DNA from: Symbiodinium natans
Lineage: Eukaryota > Sar > Dinophyceae > Suessiales > Symbiodiniaceae
Length of the DNA: 64,000 nt
Assembly: GCA_905221605.1 (NCBI GenBank)
Contig: CAJNDS010002138.1
Coordinates: forward strand, 245,999 to 309,998
Direction: 5' to 3'
Part shown: in pieces, positions 21,801-29,131 of the stretch
Numbering within the stretch: position 1 is the stretch's first letter
How the letters are laid out: every line of letters begins with the position of its first letter
The notes under the pieces: generated by a model
The model's input: only the letters and a program-made list of their open reading frames with translations
Database searches by the model: none
What the model was told of the DNA's origin: nothing
Program-made: the position numbers and the translations under genes

Positions 21801-23995
21801 ACCATCTCTGTATCATCGGCTCCTGGCGCATCCTTTGTCTTCACCTTTGGGTCACACTGCTCGTCCTGCTCCACGAGTCCCACAAGCTCATCTTTTTTGT
21901 GCTCCTGGATTTCAGGACCTCCCTTTTTCTCCGCCAACGGCTTTGCCTCATCTGCTGTAGTTCGCTCGGTGTCGACTTCCGGTGAACTTCCAGACGGCAA
22001 CGCTTCTCCCTTCATGGGAGTGGACCCATCATTGGAGTCCTTTGTCTCACCTTCTGCAGCAGGCAAATCTTCTTCCACTGCAGGGCAATTGAGTCGATCA
22101 TCCACGGCAGGCACGCTTTCTTCCACCGCAGGCTCCTTTGGTTCCATGGCCTCCAAAGGAGAATTTCCACCATCATTGACCACAGCTGCCTCATTGGCTC
22201 CGGTGTAGCCCTTGTCATTTCGTTCCTCGCTGCTAACTTCAGGTTGCACCAGTGCGTCCACCTGTGAACCTCCATCATCAGCTGCTGCGGAGACCTGCGC
22301 CCCATTGTTGCAGTCGCCCGTGGAACGTACCACCACATGCACCTCAACCCGTGCTTCCTTCGCACTCCAGGTAATATCTGGCGCATCAACCCGCGCATCA
22401 TTGGCGCTCCAGGCCTCATTTTTCAGATCATCCGTGTCTCCAGCTATTCCAGAAGCTTCTTTTTCCCCTTGAATGGCAGAATTCTTGGCACCAAACGAAG
22501 AGACCTCCTCAGTCGTAACACACAACTTTTTCTCTCCATCCTCCGAATCTCCAGGACCACCTTCCTGAACAACAGGTACCACATCCACCACTCGCTCTTC
22601 TGCAGCCGACACAGTTCCGATCACCTCATTGGGCATTTTCTCTTCTGGATCCACCAATTCCATCGCTGCCCCACCCTCAGAAAGCGCTTCTGTTTCTTCC
22701 CGATCCAGGTGTTGAGCTCCAGCGATGTTGGCTTGGTTCCCAGGAATCCCTTCCTCATCAGGAGAACCCGGGGTCGGGGCGTCACCATCAGCCCTAGGAC
22801 CGCTATCCCTGATAGTAGAGGAAAAATCTTTTTCACCTAAACTATTTACACTACCCTGGAATGCCCTCGTAGACTCAGTCTTCGGAGTAGAGGATGAAGA
22901 ATCCAGTGCCGCCTCCATTTCCAGCTCATTGCCCAAAGGAGACCCAACCACCTCGTCACTCTTCACCTTTTCACCTACCACCGGCAATGTCCACTTGGTT
23001 TCGTGCGTATCCAGGCAGTAATAATATTGTCTCCCATCTTCATGGAGGTGCAATTCCCACATTGTGCCATCACACGCTTGGATCAGATGCTCGTCTTTCC
23101 GAAAACCGTCCCTTTCAGAAACCTGTCGCATCTCGTCCTCTTCTTCTGACAGCTGTCGCAACCGTTCAGCCTCCATCTGTAGGATCTCCTCCTCCCCCAT
23201 GGCGTATTCAGCAGCAGGTGCAGCTTCAAAGCCGTCCGCACCCTTCTGTTTGTGACCGCTTCCACCACCTTGGGAACTCGAAGATGGACCCTTTTTGATC
23301 TTGTTCAACGGCCTCCTGGTCGCTTGTAGCACTTCTCCAATCAGATCGGTCTGAGACTCTTGGTCTACCATTCGACCCGAAGTCGAAGACGACGGCTGGT
23401 ACCCGTGTTTGTGTAACACTCGTAAAACAGTCACCTCCATTTCACGATCTATGCCACCAGTCGCATCCCAGTTCCTTTTTTCACCAGGCTTTGGCGGTAC
23501 AGAAACAGCACGTCCTTCAGCTTCAGCATTGCTAACCATATCCCTATTGGGATTCATACCCGCATTGGGGCTTTCTGCAACCAAGGCCTCTTCCAGATGT
23601 ACTTCAGCGTCGGGAATCACCTCTTCCAACACCGATCTTTCACCCAGAGACTCAGCTGCACCATTTCCAGCTCCACCATCTTGTCCACCATCCGAGGCAA
23701 GTTGGAGCCATCGCTTCGGAGAAGGCATTGCTTCTTGATCCCAAAACCTTGAAAGAACACTTAACCGCAGGGAACCTAATTTGGGCTCATAACCTACGGG
23801 GGGACAACCAAGGAAGGAAATCAACTCCCCTAATCGCCCTGAACTTATATTTCCCAGATCGAACCAAGAAACAACCAAGAACACGGATAAGAGCAACCCA
23901 GGGGGGAAGGAAAGGGGGAAGGAATCCACACCCTTACCAAACCCTAAGAACCCAGGCACTACTTTTTGAACTTGTGGCTTTCTGTTCAAGCCCAT
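15893..23995 (-). CDS. Giant retroelement ORF with WW, S1-like and six CCCH zinc-finger motifs
   Basis: This is one uninterrupted frame of 2,700 codons from the ATG at 23995. A second in-frame ATG at 23728 (2,611 codons) lies just inside the internal region; the frame stays open upstream to the LTR edge but without an earlier ATG. Domains in order: a WW-like segment (nt 22984-23070; W, YYY and W conserved) in a long acidic, low-complexity N-terminal half; an S1-like fold (21546-21732; GLVRCINGYGAFLDHG); three CCCH fingers (C-x7/8-C-x5/6-C-x3-H) near 20757-20818, 20478-20534 and 20318-20385; a long linker; a second CCCH cluster near 17068-17135, 16980-17042 and 16898-16960; and a lysine-rich, probably nuclear-targeting tail ending NNRKKK. 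CCCH, S1 and WW modules imply RNA binding and protein contacts, fitting a Gag/nucleocapsid role. No DSG/DTG protease, HHCC integrase or YxDD polymerase motif was found. It could instead be captured host coding sequence. Confidence 0.85.
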   Translation of the reverse strand: MGLNRKPQVQKVVPGFLGFGKGVDSFPLSFPPGLLLSVFLVVSWFDLGNISSGRLGELISFLGCPPVGYEPKLGSLRLSVLSRFWDQEAMPSPKRWLQLASDGGQDGGAGNGAAESLGERSVLEEVIPDAEVHLEEALVAESPNAGMNPNRDMVSNAEAEGRAVSVPPKPGEKRNWDATGGIDREMEVTVLRVLHKHGYQPSSSTSGRMVDQESQTDLIGEVLQATRRPLNKIKKGPSSSSQGGGSGHKQKGADGFEAAPAAEYAMGEEEILQMEAERLRQLSEEEDEMRQVSERDGFRKDEHLIQACDGTMWELHLHEDGRQYYYCLDTHETKWTLPVVGEKVKSDEVVGSPLGNELEMEAALDSSSSTPKTESTRAFQGSVNSLGEKDFSSTIRDSGPRADGDAPTPGSPDEEGIPGNQANIAGAQHLDREETEALSEGGAAMELVDPEEKMPNEVIGTVSAAEERVVDVVPVVQEGGPGDSEDGEKKLCVTTEEVSSFGAKNSAIQGEKEASGIAGDTDDLKNEAWSANDARVDAPDITWSAKEARVEVHVVVRSTGDCNNGAQVSAAADDGGSQVDALVQPEVSSEERNDKGYTGANEAAVVNDGGNSPLEAMEPKEPAVEESVPAVDDRLNCPAVEEDLPAAEGETKDSNDGSTPMKGEALPSGSSPEVDTERTTADEAKPLAEKKGGPEIQEHKKDELVGLVEQDEQCDPKVKTKDAPGADDTEMVSEERVKKVPRAGALESPGPHCYQEGDEIMGLVRCINGYGAFLDHGDMNVLIPAEGNNAYQFKFGDTVNGTVKRVEDDGTIILDTFLVLEEDVEDSSSTLRKWKPSGWSTWWTDSWYAGQWYQDSNGQWDWKQEEEQSDEELVVQELSSEERKERQLYGEKIYKALLENGNEEEAYVGKITGMLLGRPMEDLQECVADQAFLNAEARRAYGILQNDGWKPDGTESTGLGKLTTFSRKQYHNALFELACRKRRFSRPVVGEAVATVLNQGEDEFWNALWLDTKLFLQELDGAVQSMSKRENKPMEAYMDPDQYKKAYMTPKTVLSPGYSKLCRFFNKGRCRNGDGCPYEHRRYGEGWPEGGSTDPKNSQEADDEDGNIGDPPTEEGTVDEAQQEREDLAFRAKYNFGKGASKGEPTSGEPKGRLCLYYNQGGCKYGTACRYLHNDDVALEGTWEPGKAWDNASRKSLRDAGFHHCCFDYYLRGRCRKGLNFCKYSHDEMSEERLSLLKHLVQVANQVRFEKERGWELTDRSTFQPPASGGAESSSSSAPKALQMTNVSQKDGEKGILDEVEADEQKNSVAASTSTQLHNPEEPIENWMARNAHLWVYTPHVSEVMITLGVTNVSDLQEFIFVEDLVDKGINKVTACKILQLVGEVRYRPGGPEKAVPSDASVRVQQSSGNKGTGRAAVRTLTQVREAEDSGAKTMPRGSYRELFDKVRYRDGWTLAQRSPLCVQKLRLVGVGMPPVNPPTKKYRSRSNPVRRGRPLLDKKQVRQVPRSRSQRRVQLAEVVEKPKPLEPVKPRGGLSYPFSRAWADVVDDDDQAEALVSYAASSSDSSEEETNAVQRLKELFLQERDSWRTASRGNVPQSGSSGSNAGPKKSVHLGEGRDKASRGETRQEVTSQVFSLPQPSRRAERSQKRTRDGSVMVGSLAVGSTDEVLPGQGAAGQVNVSESAQVLPGHEVAGQETAPEGAVQISGEETDQKEGEGGSNDLRGNDAKMLDGGPVRSDLQQLLVKGLLTRIYWKVAVGKLPMGQRDCQKGSNKMDRNLVISMSSEGASEQDENLALEDDADQSMGDGAMVMVYDPGTLIQSPTTDWVMRRGLTDRTVWPAMAHLAQRICAEMVQVDEMNAQLGTGTLLFQRRDQGHYTDLHHSFHDNPCLPAVGNYPLSVMGTLLSPGLEGEFKNTDKFGTAMEAIAYDWSRSPGMEVHIELMARVAKMVHPFLNLGAQGSVMVSEFLWQRGRARLMEFLQAATCADQLEALWRRMDDDADEEVDPSTAMLEVLGLEDAVLDQGNNESLIPIEDAGGETSGDTGGKGKAPEVSPEEEKSSGSSRLADTRIFLWSVYSRVASNFSMQDRTTGKIFDSTKGYPGEGPNNDDNPSSKGNFPWISEDYLDEVVSKKMERSSEMDGFVPGSEGSLEKVEVENVTASKILMALWKKGHRVGFRRLRRLNASGCKVGAMKRPIKRVQKIGARKAFMKMFNVFGSSQHGSGVGGKPIMKVVGPRPGFPAVLQAPNTDSTSGEGSSPQVHGNVHVEHSRPMDRYEAERLEKRKKGFCYWFGKGKDRCKFGDDCKFIHSEDDVVLHSYWCKYYVAGRECFAGKDCGFSHDATGVRCVQFARSGKCRFGDRCVFEHGVPLEKQRPRSPRTPLRDGPRRKSGANGGEKEIPPEQFDDDEEDFMVYDEETKMTELLMEAISFLSGGKPDLARAEADPLFKLLKFTGDADQMDQVWVSWTTEMLSVLELLEVVKSYDVSLAEVEEWVNDLRIWYERANLGEEKDPKKGKKRSLEGESSKDIPAEKEVVETSETEVAVEEEKKKVKKKRKAAAIEDPYTLMVPKPKKMPTIIEKGGSTSNVVASAVEKSSKTRTKSNVGGKTKKKEKSQSPKKEEVVMVQDPEEKDRPSDAEAPGSANANEELGQSCQAIEDAKREGLVSSIQRGIQDPILTISDLEYILLQLHLKIANNRKKK
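23783..23794 (-). other. Primer-binding site, half-tRNA type (initiator Met)
   Basis: The sense strand reads GGTTATGAGCCC immediately after the 5' LTR. Its complement GGGCTCATAACC is the anticodon stem-loop of an initiator-type tRNA-Met (CAT anticodon between GGGCT and AACC). Drosophila copia is known to prime from a 5' half of initiator tRNA-Met in this way. The usual TGG complement of a tRNA 3' CCA end is absent. Confidence 0.8.
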
Positions 23996-24081
23996 CTTGA
24001 GCCAAATACGATTACCGGGTTCATTAACCCTTCCAACTTCCAACACTAACTCCTTTCTACAATACCAATTGCAGCTCCGCA
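23795..24081 (-). repeat. 5' long terminal repeat (287 bp), presumed promoter
   Basis: Upstream LTR for the minus-strand element. Transcription should begin inside it. No TATA box is evident, which is usual for dinoflagellates. The long ORF is open through the LTR, and the ATG at 23995 follows directly after TTTGGCTCAAG. Confidence 0.95.
23996..24006 (-). promoter_or_regulatory. Spliced-leader-like 11-mer in the LTR
   Basis: The sense strand reads TTTGGCTCAAG followed at once by ATG. These 11 bases equal the 3' end of the dinoflagellate spliced leader (ending TTTTGGCTCAAG); CGTA precedes it, as in the leader's CCGTAGCC, but the intervening bases are missing. It may be a relic of reverse-transcribed trans-spliced mRNA. 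Chance remains possible. Confidence 0.45.
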
Positions 24082-24086
24082 CCCTA
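24082..24086. other. Target-site duplication, right copy (CCCTA)
   Basis: First five bases of the CCCTAAA array after the 5' LTR, identical to 15231-15235. Confidence 0.85.
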
Positions 24087-25431
24087 AACCCTAAACCCTC
24101 AACCCTAAACCCTAAACCCTAACCCTAAACCCTCCCTCACCCTCCCCCCGAAGCACCTCCGAGGACATGGCCGGGTCCGAGAGGACAGCCGGCCTGAGGG
24201 GTTTGGGGTTTAGGGTTTAGGGTTTGGGGTTTAGGGTTTAGGGTTTAGGGCTTAGGGTTTAGGGTTTAGGGTTTGGGGTTTGGGGGTTTCGGGGTTTTGG
24301 GAGCTTGACCAGGGGGTTTTAGGGGGTTTAGGGGGCTTTTGGGAGCTTGATCAGGGAGTTTAGGGGGTGAGGGGGGTTTGGGGAGGTTTTGGGGTTGGGG
24401 GCTTTGGGGGTTTCGGGGTTTGGAGGGTTTGGGGGTGTGGGGGTTTGGGGTTTGGGGGTTTGGGGGTTTGGGGGTTTGGGGGTTTGGGGGTTTGGGGGTT
24501 TGGGGGTTTGGGGGTTTGGGGGTTTGGGGGTTTGGGGGTTTGGGGGTTTGGGGGTTTGGGGGTTTGGGGGTTTGGGGGTTTGGGGGTTTGGGGGTTTTGG
24601 GGGTTTGGCGGTTTGGGGGTTTGGGGTTCGGGGGTATGGGGGTTTGGGGATTTGGGGAGGTTGGGGGGCTTGTTTGGGATCGTCTTAAGGGAAGTTATTT
24701 CACCTTTTTTTTGGGGGGGGAAGGTGCCCGTTTAGAGTTTACGGATTTGGTGTAGGGCTGATCTTGGGGCTTAAAGCTCACGGGCCGAGGCCAAAGCAAA
24801 GGGCTTGAGCCCTACGAGGTAATCATTCAATAAAGGTTTAGGGTTTAGGGTTTAGGGTTTAGGGTTTAGGGTTTAGGGTTTAGGGTTTAGGGTTTAGGGT
24901 TTAGGGTTTAGGGTTTAGGGTTTAGGGCTTAGGGCTTAGGGTTTAGGGTTTAGGGTTTAGGGTTTAGGGTTTAGGTTTCGGTCGCTGCTGTATGGCTGTA
25001 TGGCTCAAGTCCGTTAGATGCCCAGGAGACTGAAATAGTCGGTCAATCCCTGGCTGCTGATTGCCCTCTTCATTCTGGGGCTCTGCGGCATGACCAGGGC
25101 TGGCTGCGAGCTCACACGACCACTGGTAGGTCAGCCAGAACTCATGCCCCTTACCCCTGCTAGCTCACCCTAAACCCTAAACCCTAAACCCTAAACCCTA
25201 AACAACAAAAGACTGTGCGGCCGGCAGAACTTCACCGAGGTCGTTCGCGTCGCGCTCCTCACGGGCAGCACCCAAACACGTGCTCATCTCAAGGGACGAA
25301 AACAGGTACCCTTATAAGGCACCTTAGGGGTTTAGGGTCTGGGGTTTAGGGTTTAGGGTTTAGGGTTTAGGGTTTGGAGTTTAGGGTTTAGGGTTTGGAG
25401 TTTAGGGTTTAGGGTGATTCGGAGGACCTTA
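24087..25431. repeat. Telomere-like arrays, two variant classes
   Basis: The rest of the interrupted CCCTAAA array runs to about 24135. Plus-oriented arrays follow at 24205-24290 and 24835-24975 (about 20 units), with a G-rich variant between (separate entry), then a minus array at 25168-25203 and plus arrays at 25328-25415. No gene is seen. Confidence 0.85.
24430..24600 (+). repeat. Homogeneous GGGGGTTT (8-nt) array
   Basis: About 20 nearly perfect TTTGGGGG units within a G-rich zone spanning 24360-24680. The unit resembles telomere-like repeat with A replaced by G plus one extra G. On the plus strand it has strong potential for G-quadruplexes. Frames across it encode only Gly/Val/Trp/Phe-rich repeats and are not genes. 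Confidence 0.95.
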
Positions 25432-25550
25432 CTTGGAGGTTCATGGGTACTTAACACCCCAATTAGAAGTCTACTTATAACCTACTTAGGGACTCAGGGG
25501 GCTTATAAGTATAGTTATAATTGGGGTTATAAGTACCCTGAACCTCCAAG
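25432..25550. mobile_element. MITE-like element, family A, copy 2
   Basis: 119 bp, with CTTGGAGGTTCATGGGTACT on the left and the inverted counterpart of CTTGGAGGTTCAGGGTACTT on the right. The interior shares ATAGTTATAATTGGGGTTAT with the other copies. No clear target duplication. Confidence 0.85.
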
Positions 25551-26336
25551 TAGGGGTCTCGGCTATGGTGTTTACGGTTTCCGGGGTCCCCAATATGGGT
25601 TTGGGCCTTTAGGGTTTTGCTTCTTGTTTCAGGGACCCCTATGAGGGAATTAAGGATTACTTGCGGGGGAGGGAGGGGGGGAGGGGGGGGTGGAGGGGGA
25701 GGGAGGGGGAGGGGGAGGGGGAGGGGAGGGAGGGTGGGGGCAAGGGGGAACTTGCAAACCTCCCAACTTCAGCTCAGAGCCCTCGTACCAAGTGCACATA
25801 GGAGATGGTGATATCGGGAGTTTTGCGTTAGGGCCCCAAACCCAACACCCTAAACCCTAAACCCTAAACCAGCATCCTGGCGCTCCACACGATCGGGCCG
25901 TGCGTGGCTGGGGATTGGCCTGGCGTGGCAGAGCTCTGGTGACAAGTTTTGCAGAACTCGAAGCGGTTTAGGGCTAAAGGTTTAGGGTTTAGGGTTTAGG
26001 GTTTGGGGTTTAGGGTTTAGGGTTTAGGGTTTAGGGTTGAGGGTTTAGGGTTTAGGGTTTAGGGTTTTCGAAGCAGTTTGGAAGTGCACTAGGTCACAGT
26101 AGAATAAAGGGCTGAATAAGAACGCACTACTACGCTTCCCCGACGCATCTCGGTTTTCAGGCGGGGTGCGACCACATGAGACCCCGAAACCTGCCCTGGG
26201 AACACGCTTGTTTCTAGTACTTTTGTTGTCCTAAACCCTAAACCCTAGTGTAAATACGCATTGTCTTCGATGCTTTACGAGTGCGCTTTTGGGGAAATGC
26301 GGCTTGGGGGAGGTTCAGGGTCTAAAGCCCCTACAG

Positions 26337-26436
26337 TGGGATGCTCCCCACCAACAGCCCTTAGTAGGGACTATAGTACCCGCCTATCATCATCCCTGTT
26401 AAGGACTGTTAGTTCATATAAGCGGGGCCACCCCAG
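26337..26436. mobile_element. MITE-like element, family B, copy 3
   Basis: Left arm GGGATGCTCCCCACCAACAG and right arm AAGGACTGTTAGTTCATATA followed by GGGGCCACCCC. The central GGGACTATAGTACCC matches the family's GGGATTATAGTA core. More diverged than copies 5 and 7. Confidence 0.65.
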
Positions 26437-26619
26437 CCCTAAGCCCAAAACCGTAAGCCCTAGGCCCAAGCCCTAAACCCTAAACCCCAAACCCTAAACC
26501 CAAAACCCCAAAACCCTAGCCCTAAACTCTAAATCACCCAAGCTGGGAGCTCGGACAGCATGGGCCGGCTTACCTGGCTTTGCACGAGGCTCCCAAATCT
26601 TTCGGACCTTGAAAGGTTG

Positions 26620-26738
26620 AGGTTGGAAAGTTTCCCCCTTATACCCTTATACGAACAGTCCTGAATAGGGATTTCTAGTACTCCCTACTATAATCCCTAT
26701 TACAGGCTGTTCGTATGAAACATCCCAAGGTTGAGGCT
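26620..26738. mobile_element. MITE-like element, family B, copy 4
   Basis: The left arm contains CCCCCTTATA and ACGAACAGTCCTGAATAGGG; the right arm contains CCCTATTACAGGCTGTTCGT followed by CATCCCAAGGTTGAGG. The outer AGGTTGAGG/CCTCAACCT symmetry suggests the true ends. Confidence 0.7.
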
Positions 26739-27580
26739 TTAAGGTTTTGGGGTGCAGGGCTCTTGGGATTCATCCCCCGCAGGTGTAGACATCTACACCT
26801 TCTGAGCCCTACACCCCTAAATTTGAAGAAATACAAGTTATAGGCACCCCCAAACTTTGTGCCTCCAAAGTAGGAGCCTTCTAGGTATACCCATACCCAG
26901 CTCACAACACGTGGGAGGGCCCACTCAGGCGATGCGCCTTAGGTCTCAAGGGGAGGGATTTCCCACAACCCCTCCTCGACAAAAACTCTAGACTCTAGAA
27001 TCACGCGCCCCAAAAGCCGAAATCCGCCCTTGAATCCTAAACCCTGAACCCTAAACCCCTAATCCTAAACCCTGAATCCTGAACCAATCCTAAACCCTGA
27101 AAACCGAACCCTGCAGTCCAATTTTCTTTGTCGCTGCGTGCCCCAAACCCAAGCATTGCAGGCGAGGTGCCGTCGAAGCTGCTGCTGCCGACCTCCAGCG
27201 TTAAGGGTACAAAGGGTTCGTTTAGGGTCTTGAGGTTTTAGGGTTTTGGGCAGTTTTGGGGTTTTTCCGAGGTTTTGGGAGGTTCTAAGAGGTTTTGGGA
27301 GGTTCTGGGTTTTAGGGTTTGTAGGGTTTGCGGTTGAGTACGGGGTTGAGGTTTGCTTTGGGGTAGTCGTTTCAAGACTCGCACAAGCTTTTCTGTCACC
27401 AGCCAGTGATCCAGTTCGTACGCTCCGTTTTCATGTTTGCTCGAAACCCCCCCCCTGAACCCAGGATTGCCTGAACCGCGCCCGTCAGCGTTGGGGGGTT
27501 TTAAGCTTCGCGATCTGCGCTGGGAAGGCCTGTCAGACCGGCGGTTCAGGATGTACTGTCTGTATTTGTTTCAGAATCTC

Positions 27581-27602
27581 GCTCTCTCTCTCTCTCTCTC
27601 TC
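27581..27602 (+). repeat. (CT)n tract, possible splice-acceptor pyrimidine tract
   Basis: About 11 CT repeats directly before the open segment at 27606. Position and composition fit a pyrimidine tract ahead of an AG acceptor (for example the CCCCCAG near 27616-27622), but a plain microsatellite is equally possible. Confidence 0.6.
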
Positions 27603-27605
27603 TGA

Positions 27606-27965
27606 CCGAAGCCGGTCCCCCAGGAGCCCAAGCCGGTCCCGAAGGCCATGCCCAGGAGGAAGCCCCACCCCTACTTGGGACCCCAGCCCGAGCAAGGCCC
27701 GTCCCTTCCATCGGCCATCGTTCCCATCCCAGGGGCCTTTGCTCCCAAGATCATTCCCGCCATTTTCAATGTGGGGGAGAACCAGTGGGCCAACATGTTC
27801 GCGAGGATGTTTTCCCAGGCCCAGGCGATGGTCCCACCCCCCACTCCACAGCAGATTAACGTGACCAACATCAATTTGGGGGCCGGTGCTGCTGCTGCAG
27901 GGTCCGGAGGTTGCTCGTCTGCAATGGTCTTTCAGCAGTATAATTTGATTGGCTCCTGTTTTTGA
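27606..27965 (+). CDS. Hypothetical proline-rich protein or 3' exon
   Basis: The frame is open from 27606, right after an in-frame TGA at the end of the CT tract, to the stop ending at 27965; the first ATG is at 27648 (105 codons from there). The upstream codons repeat PKPVPQEPKPVPKA, so the coding part probably begins before that ATG, perhaps after a splice acceptor. The protein is proline-rich at first, then NVGENQWANMFARMFSQAQA, then an Ala/Gly stretch (NLGAGAAAAGSGG). No family is recognised. Unlike neighbouring DNA it has no telomere-like units, and it is followed by T-rich sequence resembling a 3' UTR. It may be an exon of a longer gene, a retroposed fragment, or chance. Confidence 0.35.
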   Translation, partial: PKPVPQEPKPVPKAMPRRKPHPYLGPQPEQGPSLPSAIVPIPGAFAPKIIPAIFNVGENQWANMFARMFSQAQAMVPPPTPQQINVTNINLGAGAAAAGSGGCSSAMVFQQYNLIGSCF

Positions 27966-28985
27966 AATTGAAGTGGTTAATGTCTTTCTGGAGTGTTTTT
28001 CGTTTGCTCCTGTTTTGTTTAAATTTTGCGGGGTCTATCTACATATGAGCGTCGGATTTTATTTGCTGGCGGGCGCAATGAGCCTATTTTAATGTTCGGT
28101 CCCTGATTTCGTTTGCCTTAAAACACCTCTTCCGGGCCAATGTCGTCTTAAGGGGTGATCTCGTTCAGTATTAAATAGTACTTGGAGTGTAGTGAGTGGT
28201 ATAGTTGCCCTTAACCTTCGCCCGGTAACCCATAGTGCTTCTCTGAACAACTCTGTCATTTCCACCCGTTTACGGTTAGGGTTTAGGGAGCAGGGCTCAA
28301 GTTGTTGCGAAGACGTGCCCCAGTACTCTTGTTGCCTCCGTGGAAAGCAACTGAACAGGAGACACTTCACTCCAAAACTGGCCCTAAACCTTCCAGCCCT
28401 GTCTCAATAACTCCTAAACCCTAATCCTTGTGATTGTGCCTCTCATGGCCCTCTGGCTTCCCTAGCTGCCTTCGTGCAATTTTTTGATCACGTTTGGATC
28501 ACGTTTGGATCACGTTTGGATCTCGTTTGGGATCGGCAGCAATCTCCAGGCCCGCCAGACCCCACATCCCCTCAATCCCCAACCTGGGCCGAAGCGGTTG
28601 AGCCTCAAAGGCTTCTGAGTCTAAGCGGTTCAAAGCACAGCCGCCGTTCCCAGCGAGCAGCTTTTGCCAGCAATAGCCTACGCGAAACCAACTCTTCATC
28701 GTTTAGCGAGCGCCTTCACACAACTATATACATGGTGTCTATGTATATATAACTAAACAAAGGCTTAGTAAAACATATATATATATAATATAGGTACAGA
28801 TAAGGATTATGTATGCAGTAAATGCAAGTAAACAAGTACAAGTATAAATCCTTCATTCTACAACATGATCTCGTTTGATGTTCGGCCCCGATCTCGTTAC
28901 CGAGAGAGAGCGACACCCCAACCAAAAAATAGGGCACATCCAAAGTAACTCTGCTCGTGCGTAAAAAAAGCGGTTGCTCATATGG
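27966..28985. other. Unique DNA without telomere-like arrays
   Basis: Mostly single-copy-looking sequence with a T-rich stretch just after the candidate CDS. A 12-bp tandem repeat (GATCACGTTTGG, four copies) lies at about 28487-28530. An (AT)n tract lies near 28775-28790. No domain-bearing frame was found. Confidence 0.6.
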
Positions 28986-29093
28986 TGAGTTCTCTACATT
29001 AGGGTCCCTTTTTGGGCACCCGAAATAAGGGGGGCTGCCGCGCCGCATTTGTAAAAACGACGGGCAAAGGGACCATATTTTAGAGAAATAACC
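28986..29093. mobile_element. MITE-like element, family E, copy 1
   Basis: Starts GTTCTCTACATTAGGGTCCC and ends with the inverted counterpart of TTTCTCTAAAATATGGTCCC. A related copy in the opposite orientation lies near 30905-30995. More distant relatives occur near 9496, 41030 and 51310. Confidence 0.6.
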
Positions 29094-29131
29094 TAATATG
29101 ATCATATCTTATAAACACCAAAACCCTAGGC

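Larger units (their letters stand above)
15236..24081 (-). mobile_element. Complete LTR retrotransposon, Gag-like ORF only
   Basis: An 8846-bp element bounded by 287-bp direct repeats that I could not distinguish by eye, flanked by a CCCTA duplication. Read on the minus strand, the LTR starts TGCGG and ends CCGTA (short imperfect inverted ends). Next to the 5' LTR is a primer site matching the tRNA-iMet anticodon arm; next to the 3' LTR is a purine tract. The interior has one intact frame (about 2,700 codons) and roughly 370 bp of untranslated sequence before the 3' LTR. No reverse transcriptase, RNase H, integrase or aspartic protease motif is present, so it appears non-autonomous. The primer type favours a Ty1/copia relationship (inference). 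Identical LTRs and an open frame indicate recent insertion. Confidence 0.9.
25551..27230. repeat. Mosaic with G-rich microsatellite and telomere-like arrays
   Basis: A GGGGA/GGAGG-rich purine tract lies at about 25665-25735. Telomere-like arrays lie near 25845-25870 (minus), 25975-26067 (plus), 26470-26535 (minus) and 27030-27095 (minus, degenerate). Two family B elements (separate entries) lie within. No gene is recognised. Confidence 0.75.

Noticed and set aside
16000-23900. Many plus-strand frames of 60-165 codons opposite the retroelement ORF
   Set aside because: They are antisense shadows of the long minus-strand frame, with no recognisable domains and irregular composition.
23996-24082. 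Extending the retroelement ORF upstream to a GTG at the LTR edge
   Set aside because: GTG initiation is not expected in a nuclear gene; the open frame there has no ATG before 23995.
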